DNA of 64,000 bases from Vandiemenella viatica (GCA_031002005.1 CM061914.1:189242685-189306684); one strand, 5' to 3'. Numbered from the stretch's first letter, positions 52,740 to 63,124 are shown. Notes: a model not told the origin generated them from the sequence alone. Made by a program: numbers and translations.

Positions 52740-53717
52740 ATTGGAGGCTCCGCTATAGTCTGTTGATGGTTACATCATGTTTGCTGCCCGTAGCGTATAC
52801 GGTGGTGTCGTCTGCAAATTGTGCAATTTTTACGCGTGGTACTACTGGACGTACTCGGTGAATAGGACCGGTGTGAGTGGTGATCCTTGAGGAATTCCCA
52901 CCGGGATGGGATGTAGGCCAGATCTTTGCCCTTTTATCGCGACATAGAACTTTCGGTTGGTGAGGTAGCTTCCTATTAACTGAACGTAACAATGACTTTT
53001 TTATCTGCTTAACGTATCTCTAGCAGAGAGGTCTTTAGAGACGGGAAAGGATGGGGGGCAAGGAATGAGAAGGAATGCTGCCATGGCCTTTTGAAGGAAG
53101 CATCCCGGCATTTGCCTGGAGTGATTTGGGAAACCATGGAAAGCCCAAATCTGGATGCCCGTACGGGGATTCGAACCGCCGTCCTCCCGAATGCGAGGTC
53201 AGAACGCTAGCCGTTACACCACCACTCCGGTGTAACAGTGACGGATGGTCGTCTGCGTGCTTAGCTTGGTGATCAGGTTGGCGTGCCACACCTTGTCGAA
53301 CGCCTTTTCAATGTCTAAGAATACACCGGTGGTCAAGTTTCTCATGTTGGATCCCCTGGACACGTCTTCAGTTAATCGGAGGAGTTGGTTATTACTATCA
53401 ACTCGGCTTTGGAAGCCGAATTGCTCTTTGCGAATTGTTTTTGCCGTCTCTAGACTGGCGTTGATTCGTTTTAGTACCATAGAGGAGGAGGGGAGTAAGG
53501 TTATTGGCCTGTAGTTGACCGGGAGACGCTGGTCTTCCCCACGTTTCTGAATGGCCGTCACCTTGTCAGTTTTCCAGCTGTCGGGAAAGTGTCGCTTGAG
53601 CATACATGCATTGTAGACTCTTAACAACCGGTTCGTTCTCCCGTTATACCTACGCGATCGAATGTAGCAGTGCAGCCACAACGGAGTTTGCAGCAGGTTG
53701 GAACGTATCAGTTGCAT
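52740..53717 (-). pseudogene. LINE Z reverse transcriptase core
   Basis: The first block reads VNYRPITLLPSSSMVLKRI, RKEQFGFQSRVDSNNQLLRL, TGVFLDIEKAFDKVWHANLI and TKLSTQ. After the SINE, the second block (several frames) reads QLIGSYLTNRKFYVAIKG, GIPQGSPLTPVLF and, at 52830-52800, FADDTTVYATGS with the catalytic FADD. This is the palm of a Jockey-clade RT. The SINE, frameshifts and missing ends make it non-functional. Confidence 0.87.
52997..53231 (-). mobile_element. SINE subfamily b, inserted in LINE Z
   Basis: Minus strand from ACCGGAGTGGTGGTGTAACG through GGTTCGAATCCCCG, core, to CTCTCTGCTAGAGATACGTT and its A tail. Flanked by GTAACAATGAC / GTAACAGTGAC (52986-52996, 53232-53242), an 11-bp duplication with one mismatch. 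Confidence 0.94.
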
Positions 53718-53720
53718 TCA

Positions 53721-54104
53721 GACCACGACCACCACTGCAAGGCGCTTGAGAGTTTAAAGTAGATTGCAGACCACTCTGTTTCGCTAGTTAATGTTATCGA
53801 TTACAACCGGGAACTTCCTTCTCTCGGCACTCTCAGTGGATGGACCGGGGGATGCCCAAACCGCGGGGGCGGTACAGAACTCTCCGTCCTGCTGCAATCC
53901 CAGCTTTTAATCAAATCACCCGGCGGGAGCGCCAGAGCTCCCGAACTTATCCCCACAGCTCAGCATCAGATAAGCTGCTTCACACACGACAAGTGAGCGC
54001 CAACCCCTAACTGTACAGCAGCTGCTTACTAGTGGGAGTGTTAGCCAGGGCTGCCAACCATCTCTAGTAATGTGGGAATTGATTCTTTCCGGCGCTCTGC
54101 TGAT
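53721..54104. other. No gene seen
   Basis: Moderately GC-rich, without recognisable features. Confidence 0.4.
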
Positions 54105-54195
54105 AAAAATTCTTCTGGGGTGTTATGCCGGATAAGTTCTGCCACTCGCGACGTTTCGACAGCTTCCTCCGCTGTCTTCATCAGGTGAACTGCAA
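54105..54195 (-). repeat. Single arm of the inverted-repeat family of 20.65 kb
   Basis: AATTCTTCTGGGGTGTTATG, GCCACTCGCGACGTTTCGAC and GTCTTCATCAGGTGAACTGC match the left arm at 20645-20737. The opposite arm is absent. Confidence 0.75.
54152..54184 (-). repeat. Hammerhead-like hairpin motif with perfect 6-bp stem
   Basis: Minus strand: CTGATGA, A, GACAGC / GCTGTC stem with loop GGAGGAA, GAAACG. The stem sequence differs from that at 20794 but stays fully paired. Confidence 0.7.
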
Positions 54196-54589
54196 AGTCG
54201 AAGTTAACGACACATCATCAAACAGTGTATGCCTCGCCACGCATGAAATTTTTGCTAATTCCTTTTGTGGGATTATCTGTACATGGGTTGGGGTGCCAGT
54301 CACTCTTGGTGTGACATCTGCCCGTTTTTCTTACATTTTTGGTCTTATAGCTATTAACAACTTTGGGTTTAATATTACATTTATGCAAAGATAATAACAA
54401 CTTAACATTTTTAGTCTTTCATTACTGTTCTTTTTATGTATATTTTCTTTTTGTTCTTTTTATTATTGTTATATATATATATATTTCCCTTCACATGGTG
54501 TTTCTTTTTGGTAGTCATCAATACGACTAGTACATTACAGTATTCGCGAAATTACATCATACCATACCACAATTTGCACAAGATCAGTA

Positions 54590-54935
54590 ATATCCACAAA
54601 AATTACAGTCTAACACAGAAACAAAACACACAAACAATAACACTAAATTAGAAACTTTACAGATTAACACTGAAACAGAACATGGAAACCATAACATGCA
54701 AACTATGACATGGAATTCCAAACATTATAGACTACATTTGAAACAGAAACAATGGCACTAAATTACAAACCTTACAGACTACATAGCAACAGACACGAAA
54801 ACTATAACATGGAAACTACAACACAGAATTCCAAACATTAGAGACTACATAGAAACAAAAACACAGAAATAATAACACTAAATTACAAACCTTACAGACC
54901 AACACAGCAACAGACATGGAAACAATAACACGAAG
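54590..54935. repeat. Degenerate tandem repeat, about 118-bp unit
   Basis: CACTAAATTA(C/G)AAAC and CTTACAGA recur at about 54640, 54756 and 54876, with shared ACATGGAAAC and GGAATTCCAAACATTA blocks between. Confidence 0.7.
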
Positions 54936-55186
54936 CCATTGGCCGCCGTATTGTCCGGGTCTCATTATCTATAGTAATATAATAAATGCGGAAGTAATTC
55001 TTTCTCTCCCTGTTCGTTACGTTTTGACGATCTTCATGGAGTTTGACAGGCAAAACTATTTGCCACTGGAAACAATATAGTGTACTTTTCTGTATAAATA
55101 ACATATTTTGCAATGCGGTTTTTAAGTCTAACTGAACGCTGACTGACAGACGCTTAGCGTGTGTGAGACAGTAGACAGAGGGTGGG

Positions 55187-55255
55187 CGGCTGAGTGGTTA
55201 GGGCGCTTGCTTTCAGAAGCTCTGGGTATGGTCCCTCGTTCAAGTCCCTGTAGGA
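55187..55255 (+). repeat. tRNA-like module in Helitron-like unit 1
   Basis: GGCTGAGTGGTTAGGGCGCT (A box) and CGTTCAAGTCCCTG (B box) at tRNA-like spacing. Probably a tRNA-derived SINE head captured by the unit. Confidence 0.6.
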
Positions 55256-55671
55256 GTTTTTGAGAGTTGTTTTTAAACATGTGAGCCATGTCTGGATTAC
55301 CTTTGTTCGGATTCCAATTCAGGGATAGAATTCTTGGAAAATCGTGGGCAGTCGAACAATCCTTCAGGATCTTCCGGCCAATAATGCGACGCGCGTCTAT
55401 ATTTTTATGCTATATTAGTTGTTCAGGCTTCGTTTCTCTCGCAGTTAGTTGTGTATGATGTACACTAATATTATAAATGCAAAAGTAACTCTGTATCTCT
55501 GCCTGCTTAACCAATCTTCATGAAACTTGACATTTGTCTTCCGGAAGGACACAGTGTATTTTTTCCTGTATAAATAATATACTTTCAATGAAATTTTGAA
55601 AACTAACTGAACGCTGAAAGACAGTAGCTTAGCGTGCGTAAGTCTCTGTAAAGCCGCAGTAGACAGAGGCT

Positions 55672-55742
55672 TTGTGGCTTAGTGGTTAGGGCGCTTGTCT
55701 TGAGAAGTTCCGAGTCTGGTCTCGGATTCAAATCCCGGTAAG
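55672..55742 (+). repeat. tRNA-like module in Helitron-like unit 2
   Basis: GTGGCTTAGTGGTTAGGGCG and GGATTCAAATCCCGG. Same module and same position as in unit 1, followed by the same downstream sequence (GAATAATCCTTCAGGATCTT here, GAACAATCCTTCAGGATCTT there). Confidence 0.6.
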
Positions 55743-56716
55743 GTCAGGAATTTTTAGGACTTGTTGTTGGTCATATCAGCCATGTTTGGACGTTCTGGTG
55801 TTCAGATTCCAACTAAAACCGTTGGGCCAATCAATTTAGGGGTGGAATGCTTGGCTAATCGTAGGCGGCCGAATAATCCTTCAGGATCTTCCCACCAACG
55901 ATTCCACGAGCGTCTACTTTTTTATGCTATATCGGTCTCTCAGTCTTTGTTTCTCTCGCAGTCAGTTTGTGTATTATCTTCGCTCATAATATTATAAAAG
56001 CGTAAGTAAGCCTCTGTCTTTCTGTAACGTTTTGACGATTAAACTTCTAGATCGTTATTGATGATATTTGACAAGGAAAGATTTTTATCTTTAGGAAGGA
56101 ACAGGATACATTTTTAGGGATGAATAACGGCGTTTGATATCTTACCTAATGGTGACAGATAAACGGATGCGTGTGTAAGTCTGTAATGTTTTATCGATCG
56201 CATAGGCTGTGTTTCTTTCGCAGTCTGTTAGTGTATGATCTGTTATAATAATTTTCGTTTACAGACGAAACTTATTATTTAGTATAGATGTTGATTTGCG
56301 CTGCACCATACTATTATTTTGTGTTTGTCTAAAAGTTTCTGGCATCAGTTTATTTTGTCATCTCTTTTGACATGCCTCGCAGGCGTAAACCAGACCTAAG
56401 GTTAGCTCTAGCAGAGCACGAGCAGCTAAAGTTACTAGAACCCAAGAATCTGATGCTTATACTGAATAAAGAAGACAAAACTGAAATTGAACCTGCCCTC
56501 AGTTAAACACCCCCTTTCGCACTCATTAGTTTGTTGCTATTTTTAAATATATCGCAAATTTGTTTTCTTCATGAGACAGGTTCATTGGTAGAATGGTATG
56601 ATGATGGATACTCGTCATATTATGCAAACTCCTTGTTTTTTTTTTTGTGGCGCATCTTACATAAATTACATACAGCCTTCTATATTCAGTTCTAGGAATG
56701 AAACTATGAGTCCACG

Positions 56717-56718
56717 CG

Positions 56719-56747
<29 letters not shown>
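56717..56747. repeat. (TA)n microsatellite
   Basis: About 14 TA units inside the third Helitron-like unit. Confidence 0.9.
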
Positions 56748-56749
<2 letters not shown>

Positions 56750-57604
56750 CAGCGTTTCGCAACCTGTGGTACACGAAGATCAAATAGGTGGCACCAAGAC
56801 AAATACAAAAAATAAAAAAAAAATAATAAAACAAAAGATTTCTCACTGAACCAAAGATATCACGACAAAATAATATAAACTATTAAAAGTAATTTACCTG
56901 AAATCGATTCCGTACTCGTATTACATAATGCTATGAGCTAGTAGCCTACGTATTTACAGTAACATTATAAAAGCGAATGTAACTCTGCCCGTTTCTTATG
57001 TTTTAACGATTATACTGCTAAACCTATCTTAACGATATCTGAGAAGTAGGTATCATTAGGAACGACATAGGTCACTATTTAGAGATAAGTAACATATTTT
57101 GTCATGAAATATTGTAAACTAACCAGGCACTGACAGACACACGGATAGCGTGTGTGAGTCTCTGTAATGTTATATCGGTCACTCAGGCTTTGTTTCTCTC
57201 GCAGTGACTTTGTGTATTCTAAAACATGACGATAGGTTAACCGAGATGCATGGCACACATAAACTATCTGTCGTGCTATAATATCGAATAATATTTAGCA
57301 AGTGGCTACAAGAATATCACTTCCAAATACCACAAATCAACCCCGTGATAGGTTTTCTCCTGCCTAACAAAAAGGATTTTTATGTCTATCACTTGATGAC
57401 ACGCGAAGACGATTTAATGCAATTGCCAAACAGTTTTATGTCAAGTTGTGCGTGAAAGTTGAGGGTGAACGGCTGCGATTTACCGTCGTATTTTCCCGAC
57501 ACAGCGGTTTTCAAGGCGCGTGTTATGTAGATTAAAGCTTTCTGTATCAGATTTTAACAATAAATTTCTAATTCCACGCATTCGAAGTCGTGGGTAACAG
57601 CTAG

Positions 57605-57872
57605 TAACCTGTCAATCAATCTTTCTAAAAGCTGTGAAATATTTCAGCGATAATCAGGTGTTTCCAGCTGTGATAGTCTATTCACTAAACATTTCCAGAG
57701 AGTTTTATTTCCTTAAGAATTAAACTAATGACTGTTTTATTAGTATGTTAAAAAGTACTGCCTTAATAGTCGATAACAACTGATAGGGGTGGTGAATAAT
57801 ATAGCCAAATACAAATCTAGTTGTAGGCCATATTCCGCAGTTTATGATCTATAGATGTTTATAAATAAAAAA
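57605..57872. other. No gene seen
   Basis: AT-rich spacer between the Helitron-like end and the next inverted-repeat element. Confidence 0.4.
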
Positions 57873-57920
57873 CCGTCTACGAACAACTGTTGTTTTTAAT
57901 GTTATTCTGTTCGCCAGACG

Positions 57921-57952
57921 CGTTTTGCCATTGTGTTGTGGCACATCTTCAG
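57921..57952 (-). repeat. Hammerhead-like hairpin motif (left arm)
   Basis: Minus strand: CTGAAGA, TGT, stem GCC...GGC, AAAACG (GAAA changed to AAAA). Confidence 0.5.
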
Positions 57953-58177
57953 CGGCTGTAAATATATGGTTTTAGATGTTTATCATTACAATTATTAAAT
58001 AAATAAATCATTATCTACATATGTATACTGTAAATGTACATAAAAGTGCTGTTCCAGATCGGCATGTGAAAATTATCGAAATACCTGTATATGTTATTAT
58101 TATTACAGCCGTATCAATCCTTATTTCAGGATGTAGCCTCTTTAAGCCAAATGAGCTATATATTACAATTTAATTCT

Positions 58178-58178
<1 letters not shown>

Positions 58179-58262
<84 letters not shown>
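58179..58262. repeat. Compound (CA)n(TA)n microsatellite
   Basis: About 20 CA units followed directly by about 21 TA units. Confidence 0.95.
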
Positions 58263-58264
<2 letters not shown>

Positions 58265-58321
58265 GATTTGTTTTACTTAATAATTGTAATAATACTCATG
58301 TATAACAAACATTTACAGCAA

Positions 58322-58353
58322 CTGATGATGCCATAGAACACAAGGGCGAAACG
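58322..58353 (+). repeat. Hammerhead-like hairpin motif (right arm)
   Basis: CTGATGA, T, stem GCC / GGC, GAAACG. Confidence 0.6.
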
Positions 58354-58405
58354 CTTTTGGTCGATAAAATAATATTAAAAATAACAATTGTTCGTAGACG
58401 GCATT

Positions 58406-58789
58406 TGATTTTATAAAACTCTCATACAGATGGAGATGGGAAATTAGGTCTATGCAAGTTATTGGTCGTTGGAATTATTTTATTTTTTTTTTTTCATTTT
58501 ACTTCTCCTGCTATTGAAGTTGGTTGAAAAACGCTGCTTTTTAACAACAATAAGTCTCAGACTTTAAATATAGAGTACCCACAAATACTTCATTTCTTGT
58601 AAAATATACAATTCTTGGAACGGAATGTTGTTTCTCGTAATTAATCTTGAAACGACGTATTTTCGCTCATGACAAAACGGAACGCCCGGTGCTCCACGAC
58701 GTAACACTACATAGATGCCCTCTTCCAAGAATATAGAAACATGAGAATGAGCTGGCGCAACAACCTACGGCCAGCACAGCCGCGTGCTG
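58406..58789. other. No gene seen
   Basis: AT-rich with a T-run at 58480-58495. Confidence 0.4.
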
Positions 58790-59038
58790 GACGTATTTCA
58801 CCGCATTCGGGGGGGCGCCGGTTCGAATCCCTGTCTGGGCATTCAGATTTGGGTCAACCATGGTTTCCCCACATCACTCCTGGCGATTGCCGGGATGCTT
58901 TCTTCAAAAAGTCCATGGTCGAATTACTTCCCGTTCATTGTTTTTAAACCCATCCCGTCTATAATGACCTCGACGTCGACGAGGCGTAAAGCCATAAGTT
59001 AAAAACAAACAAGCAAACAAACAAACAAACAAACAAAA
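58790..59038 (+). mobile_element. SINE subfamily a, 5'-truncated, with (AAAC)n tail
   Basis: ACCGCATTCGGGGGGGCGCC, GGTTCGAATCCCTG, core CATTCAGATTTGGG, end CTCGACGTCGACGAGGCGTA and AAGCCATAAG, then CAAACAAACAAACAAAC. Confidence 0.92.
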
Positions 59039-59765
59039 AACACACAAACAGAAATGACAGTATCAGCTCACCATTCACCAAAGCTGAAAGGACATGGGGC
59101 CTGGAGTAATTTGCGGAAATCATGAAAAACTCCAATACGGATTCCCGGACGTGGCTTCGAACAAGTGTCTTCAGAGCAGTTTTACTAATAGCCATAGAAT
59201 TTTGCGAAGAAAGCCGGTAGATAAATCAAACTTTATAACAAGCTACAGATATCTTATAACGGCTCCAAGTTAGCTTTCACATCCGGAGTGAGATCGAGTT
59301 TCTGTGAATTCACTCGAGTATAATTAAAGATTCTTTTCGCCTTCGAAAGATTCAAGTTGGTTAACTTAAATTAGCGTTGGAGACAGTTTCCAGCTGAAGT
59401 TGGACGGCCGGCAACATTTAAGAGAGTTATCGGTAATTCGCGCGAATCTACTCAACTAGTTATTACCTCTTTCCGCGGATAAATTAAAGATGTTTTAGTA
59501 GCCGTTTTTCCAGACTTCAGATACACATTTCGTACATGATGACGGTGAATAGATACAGCATGAAAAGAGATATTCTACAGTAAAAGTGACAGCAAGAGGC
59601 TCAATTTTTTCCATCAAATTTGAAGCAAATGCCTCCGATTCCACACTAGATACTTGCTTGTCAAAGATAGTGGATGATATGAGGCAAGAAAAGTTCAACT
59701 ACCGAATTTTTCACACTAGGGGATGAACCGGGACAATCTAAACCTGAAACGGGACTTACCGCCCA
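59039..59765. other. No gene seen; weak SINE debris at 59095-59165
   Basis: GGCCTGGAGTAATTTGCGGA and TCCCGGACGTGGCTTCGAAC look like a very diverged minus-strand SINE. The rest is unassigned. Confidence 0.45.
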
Positions 59766-59952
59766 GAGCAAGCGTGGTGGGAGGACACTGGTTCGATTCC
59801 CCGTCGGGCCATGTAGACATCTGTTTTCCGTGGTTTACCGAAATCAGTGAAATTAGGAGATGGTTTCTTCAAAAGGCCATGGCCAAATTCCTTCCCATTC
59901 CTTTTCAACTCTAAATGTTCTCGAGTCGACGATGCGTAAAGCTATAAGGAAA
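59766..59952 (+). mobile_element. SINE subfamily a, diverged
   Basis: AGCAAGCGTGGTGGGAGGAC (head with an internal deletion), GGTTCGATTCCCCG, GGCCATGGCCAAATTCC, end CTCGAGTCGACGATGCGTAA. Confidence 0.85.
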
Positions 59953-60188
59953 AGGTTTGCGCACAGTAAAATTGTTTGAAACGTGTACACATTATGGCGT
60001 CATGTGTTTTGGGTAGGACGAGTACTGCTTTAGGTAAAATCCGACTTACGTGTACTGAACAGCCAGAACATTGTGACTACCTACCTACTATCGATGCAAA
60101 CCAGTCGAGGCGATAGCAGCGTCACCTGACGAGGAATGACTGCTAGTCAGACACATGCACGGTGCATGTAGAATCAATGAATCAATGG

Positions 60189-61953
60189 TAGAGCTGTAAA
60201 AGTAACGAGAGATTCTGTACCCGTATGTATTCGTTACTAAACCAATCAGTACCCGTTACTTTCAATCGTTACTCGTTACTTTCGGTACAATCGAACACTA
60301 GAATGAAGCATCGCATCGCATGCGTACGGGACGACTTCGTGCGTACTTGCAAAAGTTTAAGTGAATTGTTTATTTAGTAAAATAAGTTTAGGTAAGTTGT
60401 TCATTTGCACATAACTTAAAGTCAAGTAATTAGCACGTGGATCTTACGGAAAACCACTGAATGTACACTTGATTTACTTTAGTGAATATTATATACGAAA
60501 GAATAATCTGATTTCAAAACAAACCCCTGTTTGCATACAAAAAAAAAAAGACCTGACCTTTCACCTGACTGTAACATATCTAGTGACAATAACTAATGAC
60601 GGTTATTTTTGAAAGTAGAAGCCTGATGTGATAATGGAACATGTATTTAACAAATATTATAATCTCATCAAAGTATTTCGTTTTTAAATAGGAGGTTTCA
60701 CCACTATATTCCTTTACGGTTTTCATTTATTTCTGTAAATTCTTCTTTTTGTGATAGCTTTGTTAAAATAAATGTGGACATACCATCAAATCGGACCTGC
60801 ATGCAGAATGCTATTGACTCCCACGTTAATTGTTTTATTTTAAAAATATCAATATTCAAATCTTTTAAATCAGTAGCATATAAAGGTACAGGACAAACAT
60901 GCGATTAATTCGCAATTGTTGTCGCGTCGCGGTTACAAAAAACATTCAACATCAAAGCCAGAACCGCATTGATGTTTGATGACATGAATCCTGCGGTAAT
61001 AATACAATAACTAACACCACGCAAAAGGAATAAAGTCATTGTAACTTGTTCTTTGTTTATGGAATTCTGGTACAGCAAAAATTATCACAGAACTCAATCA
61101 GTATACTACCAGATATGATAAAAGACCTGGATTGCGATTTATCGGAAGACAGGAGGAGGGTGAAGAGGGTCATGGGAGTGTACAAAGCGTATATTGGTGA
61201 TGAGGCGTGGAAAGATATTGGTATAAGAATTAAAAGTAATGTTTGGAAGGGAAAAAATGACCATGACCACAAGCAGGCACTCGATTTCAGGCACAAGGAT
61301 TTAGCAAGATTCTCGTTTTAAGCTAAGGGTGTCAGGGGCTGGAATAAGTTACAAAGAGTAATGATGAACAATTTACCAAAAACGTTGAAAGAATTTAAAG
61401 CTAAAATGTGGAAAGGGCAAATGTAGGTGGGTCCAGGAAAAGGGGAGGGAAGATGAGTGTATAGGGAAATTTCCACCGAAGCGTGCGCTCCATTGAAATT
61501 TTATTAAATATTATTAGAACATAACAAGTGCAGAGATGTATATAAAAAACTATTAGACAACTCTTTTATATTGTAAATTACACTATGAAATAAAATAGAA
61601 GGTATCAATTCTTAAAGTAAACAAATTTCACAAATGTTTGAAATCAATAAATCTCACTAATGAACTATCAATGAAAACACAGTAACCATCTCTAATTATC
61701 CACACAAATTTTCTATTTTCAAATTATGTTCTGTAAATTTTAATGTTAAACAAAATAAAAACTACAAAATTAGTCTTTACGTTGTCAAAATCAGTTACCT
61801 ACGGGAGCTGGAACGTGTTCGTATCTATACGACAAATGCTAGTAACGAAACATGCGAGTAACGAAATAAATTTGTGAGTAATGATTCGGTACTTCGAGTC
61901 AGGCGACGAACCCGTTACTCAGTAACGAATACATCGTTACGTTTACAGCTCTA
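60189..61953. mobile_element. hAT-like element nested in Tc1 copy 2
   Basis: It begins TAGAGCTGTAAAAGTAACGA and ends (inverted) TAGAGCTGTAAACGTAACGA, 18 of 20 identical. The flanks are ATCAATGG (60181-60188) and ATCAGTGG (61954-61961), an 8-bp duplication with one mismatch. Subterminal GTTACT/AGTAAC repeats crowd both ends, a usual hAT feature. No transposase frame was recognised, so it is non-autonomous. Confidence 0.88.
61046..61506 (+). mobile_element. LINE X copy 4, nested in the hAT
   Basis: The frame to 61321 reads DLSEDRRRVKRVMGVYKAYI, GDEAWKDIGIRIKSNVWKGK and NDHDHKQALDFRHKDLARFS, then a stop and a 3' UTR ending GCGCTCCATTGAAATTTTAT and an ATT-rich tail. It matches copies at 24.1 and 51.8 kb. 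Confidence 0.87.
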
Positions 61954-61961
61954 ATCAGTGG

Positions 61962-62220
61962 GTTTGCTATCCGTGTTAAGAATGTGGAAGGCGCGCGATC
62001 GGTGTGAGTTTGACCAAGGGCAGATTGTGATGGCCCGGAGGCTCGGCACGAGCATTTCGGAAACTGCGCGACTTGTCTGGTGTTCGAGGAGTGCTGTGGT
62101 GAGTGTCTTCAACAAGTGGTGAAACCACGTCCAAAACGTCGAGGGGTTGGGCGGCCACCCCTCATTACAGATGTCGGACGTCGTAGGCTGGGCAGACTGG
62201 TAGAACAGGACAGGCGGTGA
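61962..62220 (+). pseudogene. Tc1 copy 2 transposase, N-terminal HTH part
   Basis: Frames give a [20 protein letters not shown] and TARLVWCSRSAVVSVF reading, with frameshifts at the start and after AACAAGTGG. GRPPLITDVGRRRLGRLVEQ follows. Same blocks as copy 1. Confidence 0.82.
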
Positions 62221-62223
62221 ACT

Positions 62224-62499
62224 GTGGCGGAACTAACATCAGACTTTAATGCAGGGCAGAGGAAAAGTGTGTCTGAAAACAAAGTGCACCGAACACTCCT
62301 AACGATTAGCCCCCGTAGCCGACGACCCATGCATGTGCCAATGTTACAACCACGACATCGGCAACTACGACTGAAATGGGCACGTGACCATCGTCACTGG
62401 ACGTTGGGGCAGTGGCAGAGGGTTGCATGGTCTGATCAATCCCGATACCTTCTTCATCATGCCGATAGGAGGGTGCGAATCCGTCGTTTTCCAGGGTAA
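62224..62499 (+). pseudogene. Tc1 copy 2 transposase, middle part with first Asp
   Basis: The frame MAELTSDFNAGQRKSVSENK, RQLRLKWARDHRHWTLGQW and VAWSDQSRYLLHHADRRVRI ends in a stop after RRFPG. The first catalytic Asp is present; the next residue is Gln instead of the usual Glu. A frameshift or stop breaks the chain before the second catalytic block. Confidence 0.85.
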
Positions 62500-62519
62500 C
62501 AGCTTTTTGTCACCTGTAC

Positions 62520-62992
62520 TGCGGGACGGAGACAAGCTGACGGCCGTCTAATTATGCTCTGGGGAATATTCACGTGGGCATCCATGGGTCCAGTGGAGCT
62601 CGTGCAAGGCACCATGACGGCCAATAAGTATAGTACACTGGTTGCAGACAACGTACACCCCTTCATGACGACCATGTTTGCCAACAGCTGTGGCCTTTTG
62701 TAACAAAGCCAGGAGTGTGATGGAGTGGTTCGAGGAACACAGTGGCGAGTTGCAATTGATGTGCTGGCCCCCCAACTCGCCAAATCTGAACCCGATCGAA
62801 CACATCTGGGATGTGATTGTACGTGACGTCAGAGCTCATCGCCCTCCTCCCCGGAATTCACGGGAATTAGGTGACTTGTGTGTGCAGATGTGGTGCCAAC
62901 TTCCTCCAGCGACCTACCAAGGCCTCATTGCTTCCATGCCAAGACGCGTTACCATTGTTACCCGTGCCAAAGGCGGGCATACTGGCTACTAG
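62520..62992 (+). pseudogene. Tc1 copy 2 transposase, C-terminal part
   Basis: LIMLWGIFTWASMGPVELVQ, then a deletion removes the FQQDNAPCH block (the second catalytic Asp). The sequence goes from GLL-like CNKA straight to RSVMEWFEEHSGELQL. The block NPIEHIWDVIVRDVRAH keeps the catalytic Glu, and the end is RAKGGHTGY. Copy 1 kept the Asp but lost the Glu, so neither can be active. Confidence 0.85.
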
Positions 62993-63124
62993 GTAAGTGT
63001 TCATAATGCTCAGGCTGATCAGCGTATTTTAGTGATATAATTTGCTTGCAGATGATAAACCTTATCATAGCTACGAGTCATCGTAAGGTTTTAGTAGTTG
63101 GCGTACAGCTCATACTACGTATAG

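Larger units (their letters stand above)
52740..53720 (-). mobile_element. LINE Z (Jockey-like RT), split by a SINE
   Basis: Minus-strand RT domain in two blocks, 53717-53232 and 52996-52740, separated by a SINE with a target duplication. Both 5' and 3' parts are missing. Confidence 0.88.
54960..57604 (+). mobile_element. Helitron-like array ending in hairpin plus CTAG
   Basis: Four related units start near 54967, 55455, 55978 and 56955 with a TAATATTATAAA(T/A)GCG(A)AAGTAA-like opening, then a CTCTGTCTTTCTGT run, CTGTATAAATAA or TTTTTAGGGATGA, and a CAGACACACGGATAGCGTGTG-type block. The last unit leads to CCACG-loop-CGTGG (57575-57594) and CTAG at 57601-57604 followed by T, the hairpin and CTRR terminus diagnostic of Helitrons. 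No Rep/helicase gene is present, so these are non-autonomous. Confidence 0.72.
57873..58405. mobile_element. Inverted-repeat element with two hammerhead-like motifs
   Basis: The left end ACCGTCTACGAACAACTGTT and right end (inverted) GCCGTCTACGAACAATTGTT match. Inside each end lies AACGC/GCGTT and a motif: minus 57921-57952 and plus 58322-58353. Arms are about 85 bp. The centre holds a (CA)n(TA)n microsatellite. No coding sequence. Confidence 0.78.
60053..63030 (+). mobile_element. Tc1-like transposon, copy 2, carrying a nested hAT
   Basis: The left end GTACTGAACAGCCAGAACAT and the right end (inverted) TACGCTGATCAGCCTGAGCA match the ends of copy 1. Downstream of the 5' end, AGCGTCACCTGACGAGGAAT is identical in both copies. 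A 1765-bp hAT element separates the 5' end from the transposase. Confidence 0.9.

Noticed and set aside
54436..54651. 71-aa ORF with a hydrophobic start
   Set aside because: T-rich low-complexity translation, no homology recognised.
55187..55255. tRNA gene in the Helitron-like unit
   Set aside because: Good boxes, but the acceptor and anticodon arms do not pair well and the same module recurs in unit 2.
58179..58262. (CA)n(TA)n as a regulatory Z-DNA element
   Set aside because: Ordinary compound microsatellite; no evidence for function.
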